A stretch of DNA of 64,000 bases from Lethocerus indicus (Eukaryota > Arthropoda > Insecta > Hemiptera > Belostomatidae): positions 12,241,575 through 12,305,574 of the forward strand of contig JACDQD010000005.1 in NCBI GenBank assembly GCA_019843655.1. The letters are read 5' to 3'. The stretch's first letter is position 1; the number at the start of each line of letters is the position of its first letter. Positions 38,485 through 50,610 of the stretch are shown one piece after another. Under the pieces are notes generated by a model. The model was not told the origin of the DNA, made no database searches, and saw only the letters and a list, made by a program, of their open reading frames with translations. The translations under genes were made by a program, and so were the position numbers.

Positions 38485-39249
38485 GTATGTTAAACTAGTT
38501 AATTAATACGTTAATTCTTTGAATTTTAATGTGAATGAACAGAGAGAATCTCGTAAACTCTAGACACTCAATAAAGGTATAAATACTCTTATCGCATTAG
38601 GAAGCAATGTGTCACCTCACACAATGATTCATACTTCCTGTCGTACTTTAACATATATTGTAATTTCTTATAATTCATATTTGTTTACGGATGCAATTGA
38701 GATTTTAATTTTATTACATTATACGCCTTAAAAACAATAGTACTTCTTTCTGAAAGCTACCAATATTGGTTGAACAATTACAATCGGCAAATGAATAAGC
38801 GGTATAATCTATTTAGACATTTGAGAGATATTACATGCCTTAATGAACACTGAGGCACTGTTATTACCTGTCAAACATCTGCAGTACATTTAATTAAAAA
38901 TGAAGACAATTTCGAAATTCAGTTTCAGAAATGTATTTTTTTTTTAAAGAGCCGATTTAATAGGTTTACTAGATTTAATTGATGGATGCTCACATTGCAC
39001 ACAGGGAAGTTTATATTTACAAACAAATGACACGAAAAATTAAATGTTCTTTATTATTTTAAATAACAATAATAAATAGATTTTATTTAAGTTTAGGGAA
39101 TAAATAAATAAGTTACCATAAATATATATAAAATTAATTACAGTCTTGGAAAAACAGTACACAGTAATAAATACTTTACTCGCAAGCCTCTATATAGACC
39201 TTCTCACCGTAAATGAATGCGATAGCGTTAATAATATAGGGTCTGTTCG

Positions 39250-39320
39250 ATTCTATATATATATATATATATGTGTGTGTGCGTGCGTGTGTGTTTGTTT
39301 GTATGTATGTATATATAGAT
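39250..39320. repeat. Compound TA/TG microsatellite
   Basis: A TA run passes into imperfect TG/CG/TTTG/TATG units just past the stop codon of growth factor gene B, where it may lie in the 3' untranslated region or beyond it. Confidence 0.9.
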
Positions 39321-39348
39321 ATACGAATATATTTGCTACTAATACTAT

Positions 39349-41256
39349 TTATTCGATGATAAAAAATGAGCAGTCTTCCTTTTCAGAATCCGATGTTACC
39401 ATTTGGCACTTACATTGCTTGTGTTGGGTAAAGCTTAAATCGACATAATCTACCTTGGTGTTGCCATCGTCGCCCAAGTAGAGTACGACGAACGTGTAAT
39501 TAACCCGGCCCAATTTGAACGGTGAACAAACTTTATCCTTGCCGCATGTCCCGCATTTACTGTTGCACCTGAAACACGGGAAAATTTGGGTTAATTCAGA
39601 ACCGAAAATCACCGACAGCTTTCATACTGCCCATGCATGCTCATCTACAACATGTAAAATATGGCGTCTTTGACCGCGCTGATTTTGTTTATAGACAATG
39701 CTAGATACGCTTAGCGAACCAAACGGAACCTTTGTTTAACGCTGGCGCTTAAAAGGAGTTTTATTTATTGGAAAGGGGAGTAACATTGCAAAAGGGATTG
39801 CAACAAACACCCGTCCGTTGATTCGTTTGAAAAAGGAAGATTTACAAATAGCGAGGAACACGACTTTAAATTTTATCTGTCGATTTTTAATTTTATTTAC
39901 TAATTTTGTTTCATTTCAAAAATAATAAAGGAAACGATATTGTTGTTTGAACTTTCAGTACATGTTCAGTATAGATTTTGATTTGGAGAAGATACCTTCC
40001 GTCTTTTCCGTTTTGAGAACCCACCGGTTCAGTATAGGGATCATATATCTGAAACGTGTATATGAATGATGTTATCTTTTAACCTTTTTTTAATTTTTAA
40101 ATAGGCAGTGTCGTCCGTGAAGCTGTCCAATTGAGCTTGTGTGCTGAAGTACATGCCCCAGTACTGCGAAAGCCTCGCGGACGACATAACAGGTAAGCCA
40201 AACTACTTTGAGCTGTGCTTATATTAAATAATAGCTTTCCGGAGACCGGGTTTTAACATTTTGTCTAATATTTTGATCATTTCTATGGTATACTATTATT
40301 CGTGACACTTAATGAAGGTGTTTAGTTTTCTCTATTATGGTTAGTATGGGGATCTACAATAAACTAAATATATAATAACATTATTTTCTAATACGGTAGT
40401 AAGAATGGCATGAAAACGTTACGGAAGCTCTACCCCCTTTCAAATATATGACTCATCATCATAAATTATTATGCGCTTCAATAAGAGGTTTATGATTGCA
40501 AAATATTCACAAGAGCAGGTTGAATTGTCGAAAGACCAATATGCGACGAACAATAAATCGAACTTCAATCTGGCGTAAGTCTGACTCAAGTTTCAGGAGA
40601 AATTATGAAATCCCATTGGGTGCCAACTAGGTCTGTTGGGCCCGAGTGATTAGTCACTATCATTAGTCACTAATGCCAATTTTTTTACTTAATTCAGGAT
40701 TACAGTATATTTACGTTATTCTTTTACTCTCCGTTAATATGAAAATAATTTTTCTTTAGTTCAGGAAGGCCCAACCGGCTTGCCTGGGCGCAATGAATCA
40801 CAGGACGTCGTATTGAGTCAAATATCCCGGAAAAGTAGACTATAACCGTTCGGTAGAAAAACCAATAACTAAAAAATGTCGCTTAGTTTCTAGAAAGATT
40901 GCTGATACCGGAATTACTAATATCCGAAATACCTTTGAAACACACTACAAAGTCCAAAACATCTACTGGGATATAGTTTACCGCGTTATGAACAAATATG
41001 CTAATTAAAATTTGCAAAATTACCTGTCGACTATGGCGCCTTCAGGGGAGAATTTGCCGCCCCTAAATTTGGTAAGGACGTAGGTTGGTGCGTTGGCGGA
41101 TATGTTACAAGTCTCCGGCCTAGGACGATAGCACTTGAAGTTATGCCACTTGTTGTAAGTCTCAATGAACCTGGTCTGTTCGGCCATATTATTGGGGGCG
41201 GCGATGGAGCCGGTTAACGCAGTCACAACTAGCGCGATGCCCACAAATCGGATCAT
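39349..41256 (-). CDS. PDGF/VEGF-like secreted growth factor, paralogue B
   Basis: Two exons (41256-41024, 39568-39349) with the same phase-2 intron position as A encode 150 residues. Signal peptide MIRFVGIALVVTALTGSIAA (1-20). The core is FKCYRPRPETC (Cys41, Cys50), IVDRC (Cys79), CNSKCGTC (79, 83, 86), Cys92 and HKQCKC (130, 132), with one further cysteine in the tail (Cys144). N-glycosylation sites are at Asn51 (NIS) and Asn101 (NYT). Cys50 and Cys144 are absent from paralogue A and could pair with each other. The closest layout to the canonical VEGF end is DYVDLSFTQHKQCKC. An ATG 63 bases upstream is in frame but would bury the signal peptide. An AATAAA signal overlaps the stop codon. Receptor and role are not shown by sequence. 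Confidence 0.85.
40108..40186 (+). repeat. Short hairpin element in intron of gene B
   Basis: Arms of about 16 bp (GTGTCGTCCGTGAAGC and GCCTCGCGGACGACAT, 40108-40123 and 40171-40186) pair with two mismatches. They enclose a second stem GTAC/GTAC within CTGAAGTAC and CGAAAGC. It ends ACAG before GTAAGC, reminiscent of the right end of the dispersed repeat family. Confidence 0.5.
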
Positions 41257-41324
41257 GGCCAGACGGCGAGATGCAAACTGGAGCTCAGGTTGTTGAAAAT
41301 TCATTCTTGAGAGGAGCACGGCTT

Positions 41325-41366
41325 AACTAATAATTGCGGAGGGACCCCCATTCTACCGCTCTTATA
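41325..41366 (-). promoter_or_regulatory. Core promoter of growth factor gene B
   Basis: Read on the minus strand, TATAAG (41366-41361) is followed about 30 bases later by TTAGTT (41330-41325), a TATA plus initiator arrangement about 70-110 bases upstream of the start codon. Confidence 0.6.
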
Positions 41367-41399
41367 AACAGACTCCCCCCACTCTACAACAAATGGCTG

Positions 41400-44300
41400 T
41401 TTCTCAATGGCCGAAGTTTGTTCCAATGGTTTCATTGGTGGATAGTTACTGGTGTCTCACGGGGGAGTACTCAAGATTGAAATCGGGTTAATAAATATTT
41501 TTTATACTCGATTTTCAAGACATTTTCATAAAATAAGTTTCAGATTACCTCTACCTGGTGGAAAAGTACCATCTCTCCATGTATATAAACACGAAATATA
41601 TCCGGCTCTTTTTCATAATGTTGATACAACCCAATATTAATATTTTTATCTCAGTGATTCACCCAATCAATGTGTTTTAATTTACTTCTGATAAATTTAA
41701 TAAAACATTATCAAGGTTTCGACCATTGGGATTTTGGAAATTGTTGATAAGGTAAACATGACGTTAAATTACATTATAACAAATATCTAGTTATGGGGAG
41801 GATGTAAATAATTTACAACTATAGAAACAATTATATATACGAATATTGAGAGTAAATTCCAATTATTTGTTATTGCTATTACTTTATTACACATTTAAGC
41901 ATGACAAGATTTGAAGTGGATTCTCAAGCTACTTGATTGATACTTAAGACCCCTTGTAACACTTACCTTAAAAAAGCAATGGAAAACGGTACATTCTAAA
42001 GCGCTCAAGTTTATTGGATTTGGCATTATACCAAATATATCATTTCAGAATAATTTCAAAGTGACCTACAGATTTATACCAAGAAACCTCTTTCAACTTG
42101 TTTATCTAATAAAAGTATTGAAACAAGCATCTTTGGTTTTATATGTGTACAACCATATTTGATAGATCAAAAGAAATAATATCGACCAACATGGAATGAA
42201 GTAATTATGAGTAATACAATAAGTATTTATAATTATGAGTACTATAAAACATTCGATACACTATCATTATAGACTGTCCCTTCATTCGAGATTTGAGCTA
42301 TATAGATGGAACTGCGCTCCCTCATTCTTAATAACCAATTATTATAAATTCAAAACGTATATTATGCAATTAGAATAAATATTCTCTAAATTTCTGTTAC
42401 TTGTTGCTTGCCTCGTTATTTTCAATATTTTTTAAATGATCAAATTCGCTTATATTTTATAATTTACTATTGTTTATTTATAAAATGATTTGCTTTATTA
42501 TTGTACCAAACACTTTTGGTCCGAGGTTGACCGAGGCCGTCCGTAAATCCCCCCCACCTCAGTTTAGCCAGGCAGTCTGTACTTCACAAGATAGTTAGTT
42601 GGCATCGTGAAGTCCACTTCAGAATAGTTGAATCAGAATTTGAACTAGGGTATTCCCACGATTTCTTTTGGTGTGCAGCCTTTCCTGATGTATAGTACTG
42701 CATGTTACGAGTCTGCGTAAATGACCTACCTATAAATAACAGTACACGCACAAAAAATAAAAATAATCTTCGTTAGGAATATTTAAAACCTAAAGGAGAA
42801 AAGTATGTGTCTAGAAACACATTTTTACTCATAACCAAACTTCGTGGTAATTGAAGACAAGAATGAGGACTTCATTCGTTATTTGAAGCATAAATTATTA
42901 ACGTATTATTGATTCGAATGTGCGCCATATTTACACTAAACTTTCCTTAAATATGTAATGAATATTTGTTTACAATATAAGTTCGATGGGAGGTCTCTTT
43001 AATGACAGTACTTAAGATATCCCCTAATACTCATACTTCATATAAGATATACCCTAATACTCATACTTCATATAAGATATACCCTAATACTCATACTTCA
43101 TATAAGATATACCCTAATACTCATACTTCAGGCTGTGAAATTGATCATTATGACATGACATTCACCTTCACTAATTTTTTCACACCAACTGGAACCGAAA
43201 TGATTTGACAATTTTCGTAAATAAACAAATTTCAAACAATAAACATTTCACTACAATAGTTCGATATTATTCCCCGATTATTCTAAAAAAACTTTCTTTA
43301 GTTTAGTAATCGATGTTTATTGAATAAAATAAGGAAACCTTCGACCAAGAAAGTGGATGAGTAATAATTGGAGAACGGGTTTTAACGGAGATGTCGGATG
43401 AAATGACGTCACTTCCCATCTCATTAAATTTCATAATTTATCGCCAATTTTACTGTGAGTTTGGTTGTAATATTTTATTATTTTCCAAGATGAAATTGCA
43501 GCTTCTAGTTGAAATGAGTGTTGACGGAGTAACACAATATAATGTAATAAACGTTTAGGAGTGTATATTTATTAAGTGTATTAAGTGCCTTGCATAAAGC
43601 AAATATGTTCCAATAAAATTCCTAGAATTAGACATTATAGAACAATAAAATATGCATATAAACAATAAAATAAATTTATTCCGAGCTCTAAAGATCCAGC
43701 ACGCATCTTACCAAGACATCCAAATATCGCTCGGATCTACAGATTGCAATCGAGAGCACTTCAAACCATTCCTAATATTGCCTGGTATGTTTCTAACCTC
43801 ACTATTTACAATGCCCTCTAAATAACAACAGTCGACGAAGTCATAAAATCCATATTCCTCGAGTTCGATTCCCCTCTTACTCATCATCCCAATTTCCTCG
43901 TCGAATCACTTCCCGCTGTTACCCATCTACGCCTCCCCACCCCGCCCCCACTATAAAACCAGTGTGGAGAAATAGCCCACGCTGAAGAGGAGCAAATTAG
44001 TCCCGAAGACAATGTTATATAACCATTATCTAGGCATTAATGAGAGAAAATGTATCATATATACCACCTAGACAAGAGAATGAAATAAAAATAATCATCT
44101 ATCTAATTTCGGACTCCTAGGTTTACTGCATCATGTTGACTCAGTTCTTCCATCCAACATTTGATGATGCGTATTCGTACAGATAAGATAGTATGGTATA
44201 ACAAAACGAAAAAACAGGATTTACTGCTCAAACTGCTGGACAACATTATATCTCCAATTTTTTTTTTGTTTATCTTTTTCTACCCTCATGAGTGTCATTC

Positions 44301-44565
44301 ATTAGTCAATTTGTAGGAGGTACTGCAATAGGAAGATTTTATAACACATCATTTCATAGTGGATCTCCTACATTATAATTTTCTATATCTGCTTGCAATC
44401 TGGTTCCGAGAACAGGTTCATTTCCTTCACTCGGTTGGCTGTCTAATTTGCACTGGATCATTTTTATTTATACTCACCTTAAACGTGCCCCGTAAGAGGA
44501 ACGCCTATACTTATCCGGCTACGAATTTGAATTAGATAAAAGGGAAGTTGGCTGAAATGATTCAT
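41400..44565. other. Intergenic AT-rich DNA, no gene seen
   Basis: No coding exon with splice support was found. The only structured feature is the 30-bp tandem repeat at 43.0 kb. A C-rich patch at about 42545-42560 and a GC-rich patch at 43900-43960 are not coding in any frame I read. Confidence 0.45.
43014..43130. repeat. 30-bp tandem repeat, four copies
   Basis: Four nearly identical units of AAGATATACCCTAATACTCA plus ten more bases. The length is a multiple of three, so it makes an artefactual open frame of KIYPNTHTSY repeats. Confidence 0.9.
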
Positions 44566-46476
44566 TAATTACGACCGGAACGATTCAGCCGATGACTCAA
44601 TAAAGTGGTTCGCTGTTTTCCTCCCCCCGGTTTTTTGTAAACAGTTGTGATACAGAAAACTAATTTGATTTATAAAAAGATTATCAAGGGCAATGAAGGA
44701 CCAGGAAAGGGGGAAATGGAACGAGGAAACATTCACCCTACCTTCATATCCTTAAGACAAACAGGAACGTTTTATGAAGAAATGACTGCATGTGCACTCA
44801 ACGAACGATTTTTGTTGATCCAAAATTTATTGAAAAAAGTTTATTTTTAGTAATCTAGTTAATCGGTGCAAGTGCACCAAACGAAATTTAGTTAAGTACA
44901 TCTCCGCACCAACCTCAGGGGGCGCTAGTTTATCGGTACACTCAATGAACGATTTTTGTGAAACTAGCGCCCCCCTGAGGGTGGTGCGGAAATGTACTAA
45001 CTAAAGTTCGTTGGGTTCACTTGCACCGATAAACTAGCTCCCCCTGAGGGTGGTGCGGAAATGTACTTAACTAAAGTTCGTACGGTGCACTTGCCCCGAT
45101 TAACTAGCGCCCCCTGAGGGTGGTGCGGAAATGTACTTAACTAAAGTTCGTTGGGTTCACTTGCACCGATAAACTAGCTCCCCCTGAGGGTGGTGCGGAA
45201 ATGTACTTAACTAAAGTTCGTTAGGTGCACTTGCCCCGATAAACTAGCTCCCCCTGAGGGTGGTGCGGAAATGTACTTAACTAAAGTTCGTTAGGTGCAC
45301 TTGCCCCGATAAACTAGCTCCCCCTGAGGGTGGTGCGGAAATGTACTAAACTAAAGTTCGTTGGGTTCACTTGCACCGATAAACTAGCTCCCCCTGAGGG
45401 TGGTGCGGAAATGTACTTAACTAAAGTTCGTTAGGTGCACTTGCCCCGATTAACTAGCGCCCCCTGAGGGTGGTGCGGAAATGTACTTAACTAAAGTTCG
45501 TTGAGTTCATTTGCACCGATAAACTAGCTCCCCCTGAGGGTGGTGCGGAAATGTACTTAACTAAAGTTCGTTGGGTTCACATGCACCGATAAACTAGCTC
45601 CCCCTGAGGATGGTGCGGAAATGTACTTAACTAAAGTTCGTTGGGTTCACTTGCACCGATAAACTAGCTCCCCCTGAGGATGGTGCGGAAATGTACTTAA
45701 CTAAAGTTCGTTGGGTTCACTTGCACCGATAAACTAGCTCCCCCTGAGGATGGTGCGGAAATGTACTTAACTAAAGTTCGTTGGGTTCACTTGCACCGAT
45801 AAACTAGCTCCCCCTGAGGATGGTGCGGAAATGTACTTAACTAAAATTCGTTCGGTGCACTTGCCCCGATTAACTTGCGCCCCCTGAGGTTGGTGCGGAA
45901 ATGTACTTAACTAAAGTTCGTTGGGTTCACTTGCACCGATAAACTAGCTCCCCCTGAGGGTGGTGCGGAAATGTACTTAACTAAAGTTCGTTGGGTGCAC
46001 TTACACCGATTAACTAGATTACTAAAAATATACTTTTTTCAATACATTTTGGATCGACAGGAAAACTTTTATGATCGTAAATACACAATACCAGATTGGT
46101 CATATATTCGGAAGTCAGGACCCTAGCATAGGTATATAGCAAATAGTTCGTGGGAATTATTTCCCACTGATACTAACAGAGAAATCAAAAAGCGATTTTA
46201 AGAGAATTAAGAACACTATTAAGACTTTAGAGCCTTTTATATCTTCATAAAACTCTATACAAGTTCTTGTTTGTCTTAAGGAAATGAAGGTATTGTAAAT
46301 GTTTCCTCGTTCCATTTCCCCCTTTTCTGGTCCTTCATTCCTCTAGCTAATCTCTTTCTGCGTTAGCGCTAATGCAAATATAGACATTCGTTCTCTGTAT
46401 CACAACTGTTGACGCAAAAACCGGTGGGAGGAGGACAACGAACCACTTTATTGAGTCATCGGTCCGGTCATAATTA
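44566..46476. mobile_element. Foldback DNA element with 70-bp tandem array
   Basis: Inverted arms flank a tandem core. The outer ends TAATTACGACCGG (left) and CCGGTCATAATTA (right) are inverse copies. Inward, matching landmarks appear in inverted order on both sides: the CAATAAAGTGGTTCG block, ACAGTTGTGATACAGA, the GGACCAGAAAAGGGGGAAATGGAACGAG region, and GATCCAAAATxTATTGAAAAAAG. The core (about 44862-46016) has one inverted unit followed by about 15 direct 70-bp units. The right arm holds an extra stretch of about 140 bp (about 46070-46210). No transposase is visible, so it would be non-autonomous. The termini are in an AT-rich TTAATTA context, so a target-site duplication cannot be read with confidence. 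Confidence 0.8.
44948..46016 (+). repeat. 70-bp satellite array, about 15 direct units
   Basis: The word CTAAAGTTCG (once CTAAAATTCG) occurs at 45001 and then every 70 bases exactly to 45981, 15 times with no length change. Units fall into two kinds: TTGGGTTCACTTGCACCGAT followed by AAACTAGCTC, and GGTGCACTTGCCCCGAT followed by TAACTAGCGC. The phasing implies recent amplification or homogenisation. Confidence 0.95.
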
Positions 46477-46519
46477 GGTTTCCTATCATATATTTATAAG
46501 TCAGAACCTAATAGTTTAG

Positions 46520-46551
46520 GAGAGGAGACAGAAACACACGAAATCTACGGT
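46520..46551 (+). repeat. Fragment of the HHR-like repeat
   Basis: Only the right-hand block (GAGGAGACAGAAACACACG then AAATCTACGGTA) is present, just outside the foldback element. Confidence 0.5.
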
Positions 46552-49500
46552 AAAGAAATATGCTAGAAATCAATAAAACCTAAAAACGCTTTAAGGGATT
46601 AAATGTGCCCTAGGCGATAGCAATCTCTCCCTCCCTTCAAACAGAGGAAATGACACCAAGCACGAGCGTTATGTTCTTTAGGATTACCTAAGTTTCGGAA
46701 ACTAATATGTGACTAACGACCAAGAAGAATTCACTGGATGATAGAAGAAGTCACTTCCTCCGCATACCGACTTCCTCTTGGGAGAAATTCAGTTCCCTAT
46801 CTTGAGTCATACACAGTTGAGAATTACGTCAATATGGGTTTCATAGGCAATTAGCCACGGTATTAACTCACAGCCATCAACAGTTTAATCTCTGGTATGC
46901 GTCAGTACGTAAATATACATCCACAGGAGGTTAAAAACAGCCACGTAAAATAAATAAAGTCCCCTGTAAGTGAGAAAATAAAATAACTATAATATAGAAT
47001 TCCTCTGTCTGTTCTCAAATCGGCGGACTTCGTTGTTCAATCCATTGACGTCTACGTTCCTGATTCCTCGTGATGAAATCTGCCTAATATTCTTTTTTTT
47101 TATTTTCTTTCCTTAGAAAAATAGAATCGCTTTAAATTTTCATTTCACCCCAGTTTTAATTTCATTGTATAAAAATCCTTTTACTGCGCTGTAATAGTGC
47201 TGACGGTATATCAGCTACTACTATAGCATCAATAAAAAGGACTCGGGTATTTTCGTCATCAGAATTTATACAATGCCTTTGGTCCATTGCGATTTCGCTT
47301 AGAGTTTTAGTGCCATTGAATTTCTACATATAACATCACTAATTCTCGAATTAAGAATAATTATAATATAGGAAACCGTTTACTTAGTCATTCGTTTGTC
47401 TATTTTACAAATACGTAGAAAAGGTACACTCGTACACATGGAACGAGTGTTGACTTTAAAGTGAAACAATCGATTGTGTTCTCAATAATAGAAGTGCAGA
47501 AATTACATTGAACATTGATAAATAATAAGAAAAATATATTGTTTCCCGTATGAATAAGTACTATTAATTTTGAAGTTACCCTGAAGTACACACGGGCCTA
47601 AATTGGATTTTGACGTTATTGTCTAATTCATTTTCCCTTGTCATGATAGATAGCACCCGATGTACATTTTGTAAATATTTTTAAGCTACAAGCGGTGATG
47701 TAATGATGCAAACATATAGATTAACCAGGGCACAGAACAGGGGTAAGTCACTGGACTAGTTCAAGCGCCTGAAGTCTGACATTCACGAACCGAGACCCAC
47801 TTTATATGAATTGGCGCCGAATTAACGGGAAATCTTTAACCATTATTCAAGTCCATTCTCTTTATTATTTTAATTATGACGAATAAGGCATTTTTAAACT
47901 CGTTTCGGGATCCTTTTTTATTAGTCAGGCCCTTATAACCGCAGTCGATTCCGATAGCGTAAGATAAATGGTCGGTTATGGGAAAGGACGTGAGGAGTTT
48001 GCTGGTGCGTGGGACGGCGGGAGAATAATTTTAGATTCAAAATGTCACGCGGAAATTCGTGGAGTTCCCCCGGCTAAAAGTGAAATGGCCGGAGTTCCCA
48101 GACGGCTTTGCATAACAGGCCCGGCGGAAGACCAATCACGCATGTGTAGTAGTCGGCTCGTAAGTGGGCGCTTTAATTTATACCCCGTTAGTCATACTCG
48201 GCATGCCGCGAGTGTCCTATCCTTTAATCCTTTATCGATACTGTGGGACTAATTATAATTGTTCTGTTTGTAGGTGGCCTATATTGTCATAAACAATAAT
48301 AGTTTCGGCTTTCCCCAATCTTCGTACCATTTCGTCGGTAATACAGTAATTATGCATGTTGGCTGCCGACTAAGCCAACTTGTTACTGTTTTTGTTCTTG
48401 TTGAGAAACAATATTCATTGATATCTTATACAAATTTTCAAAATCATCGCACAAGCATTAAACTATATTATATTTGTCGACATTGCAACTTTCCAGTCTA
48501 CGTAACTTAAACTTTGTTAACTATATTAGGGCCCGTTGGAATAACCATTGAAGATCTGTCGGAAAGATTCCATCATCTGCATTATTATCTGCTGGAGCTT
48601 TAAAATGTTTGACGGCGAAATAAATAAATATCGTCTTATTACAATTAAAGAACAAATAAGTAAAAGAGGAGACGAAATCAACATATATTTTTAAATATTT
48701 ACAGAAATCTGATTGCGAAGAGGAGTCGCAATCTTTTTAGACTCATTCCGAAAAATTAAATTTATAAAACGGTTGTAGCTAGAGAAATGTTAAATATTAT
48801 TCCCTAGCCATACACAGTTTGATAGTGATGTAGATGTTATTCAAGAAGAATTATAACGAAAAGAAAACTTATAAAGAGAGACTCATGCCATAACATTCAA
48901 ATTATGTTCCAAATACTTGGCAGTCTAGCAAAAGTTAAGTGCTGCTCTAATAAGGTAAGTTGCGTTAATAGCAACTTGTTACAAATCAATCGCATAGAAG
49001 TCATTCACACTCGGAAAACTCTAGTGATAGAGATACGTTTGACTGTATTCAATGTCGGAGCCAAGACAAAAAGGGTTGGATCTCGCACTAAGGCGCAAAT
49101 TCCTAGTAAACATTCAAGGTGTCCGCGTTTGTTTTGTGAGTTTGTTATCCCGTAGTGACGCCATTTTTCAATAATGTCTTAAAGGATTTAAAAGAAAAGA
49201 AATCTCTTACTGGCACTTTACCGATTTCTTGGTCATACTATCCGAATTAAGGGCTATCACAATTTCTAACTATAGCATCTAGCGTCAATATTCGAGGAAT
49301 ACTGAACGCTGACTTCATCACGGTAATGGACCATTGGCGACCAATATTCCCAGTTCCGTTATTAGTATTTAAGAATGACAATATCTTACATTGTTCATCG
49401 CATAGAACTAGATAGTCATAATAAGAAAAATAAAATAAAAGCCGGACTAATTTGAGACTAAAAGTCGCACCAATGATGAAATTGGATACAGTATCTGTAT

Positions 49501-50540
49501 TCGTTATAACCAGATTTTAGCTGCATCATTCACTAGGTACAATTTAAGCGTAACAAATTATACAAAATCAAACCCACATACGACCCTGTATAACAAACAT
49601 CACCTTCACTAATCACAAAGTACTAATCACTTCACACGAAGTAATATTAATACTCAAATGTGTAACAGCGGGACATATCGAATTCAAAGAACAGTACCAA
49701 ACCCCCTCACCAACTACTTCAAGCAACCCCCCCATGGTATCTCACTCAAATCGTTCTCAAATTCAACACAATCGCAGGCAGAATTCGGACACGACTCACT
49801 CTCTAAAATACTGAAAGTTAGGTGAGAGGAAACTAACAATTGCAATTTTATCGCAAGAGACTCCATACATGGACGGGTCTCCAGTAACCCTATCGCCCCG
49901 AGCTTCCATTAATTCAATCATACGTACGGTATGAGTAAAACCAACATATAACACTAAACAATATTCTTCACCGGCCATTAGTGAAATGCTAACTCCCTCA
50001 TCTCAATTATAAAGAACAGTAAAGTTTGAGAGCAAAACTTTTGGTTTTGTCAAAAGACCAACCAGAAGAGAGAATGAATACAAAAAAAGAAAACTGAACT
50101 TACAGACATTCTAAGTAGTGCACTAAGCCACACTGAATTGAATTAGTTAACATTTATTGATCTAATGGTCTTCCCTCGACGTTCTAATTATTACGACTCT
50201 CCCTGACAAGTCAGATACATAATAAGTATAAATGTTTCATGAATATGAAAAAAACAGCAAAATACCAAATCTGACGATGCAAATGTCTACAGGATTTATA
50301 TATAGACTCTATTATGCATTAATACCTAGTTGTATCATTTCGTTAGAGGAATTTGTTCTCGTTTCTGAGTAAAGCACCCTATCCCTGTCCGGCCATGAGT
50401 AAATGGCCAGTTAAATACAATTTTTGAAAAATTTCCCTAGAGCGCTTATTTTTCAACAGTGGCTTGATAATAGGGGGAAGTGATAATTGTGGCAGTGTTA
50501 AGCTTTTCCTCATGGCGTAGTGGGGGATGGGCCGGCTCAG
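46552..50540. other. Intergenic DNA, mostly without supported genes
   Basis: Open frames here (for example 47968-48252 and 48904-49155) lack splice sites and domain content. A GC-rich patch at 47960-48200 includes a promoter-like site described separately. The rest is AT-rich with no repeats I recognise. Confidence 0.4.
48177..48193 (+). promoter_or_regulatory. Promoter-like TATA plus TTAGTC in growth factor cluster
   Basis: TTTATA is followed closely by TTAGTC, and a CCAATCA lies about 45 bases upstream. The TTAGT initiator resembles those of the three growth factor genes, although the spacing here is much shorter (about 10 bases rather than 20-31). No growth factor exon follows that I can find. 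Confidence 0.25.
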
Positions 50541-50542
50541 GC

Positions 50543-50579
50543 TTTAAGTAGGCCGGCACCCGCTCACTGTCGGTTAGTC
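50543..50579 (+). promoter_or_regulatory. Core promoter of growth factor gene C
   Basis: TTTAAG (50543-50548) is followed 31 bases later by TTAGTC (50574-50579) in a GC-rich stretch, 30-70 bases upstream of the start codon. Confidence 0.45.
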
Positions 50580-50610
50580 CACCGGTTCCATCTCCTCAGC
50601 GATCTTCGAC

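Noticed and set aside
43002..43208. Open frame with a ten-residue repeat (KIYPNTHTSY)
   Set aside because: It arises from a 30-bp tandem repeat whose length happens to be a multiple of three; there are no splice sites or domain content.
44866..46016. CRISPR-like or regulatory repeat array
   Set aside because: Units are contiguous 70-mers with no unique spacers, in an animal genome and flanked by inverted arms. It is a satellite within a foldback element.
47968..48252. GC-rich plus-strand open frame of 94 codons
   Set aside because: No splice or domain evidence. The GC content is better explained by the promoter-like island at its right end.
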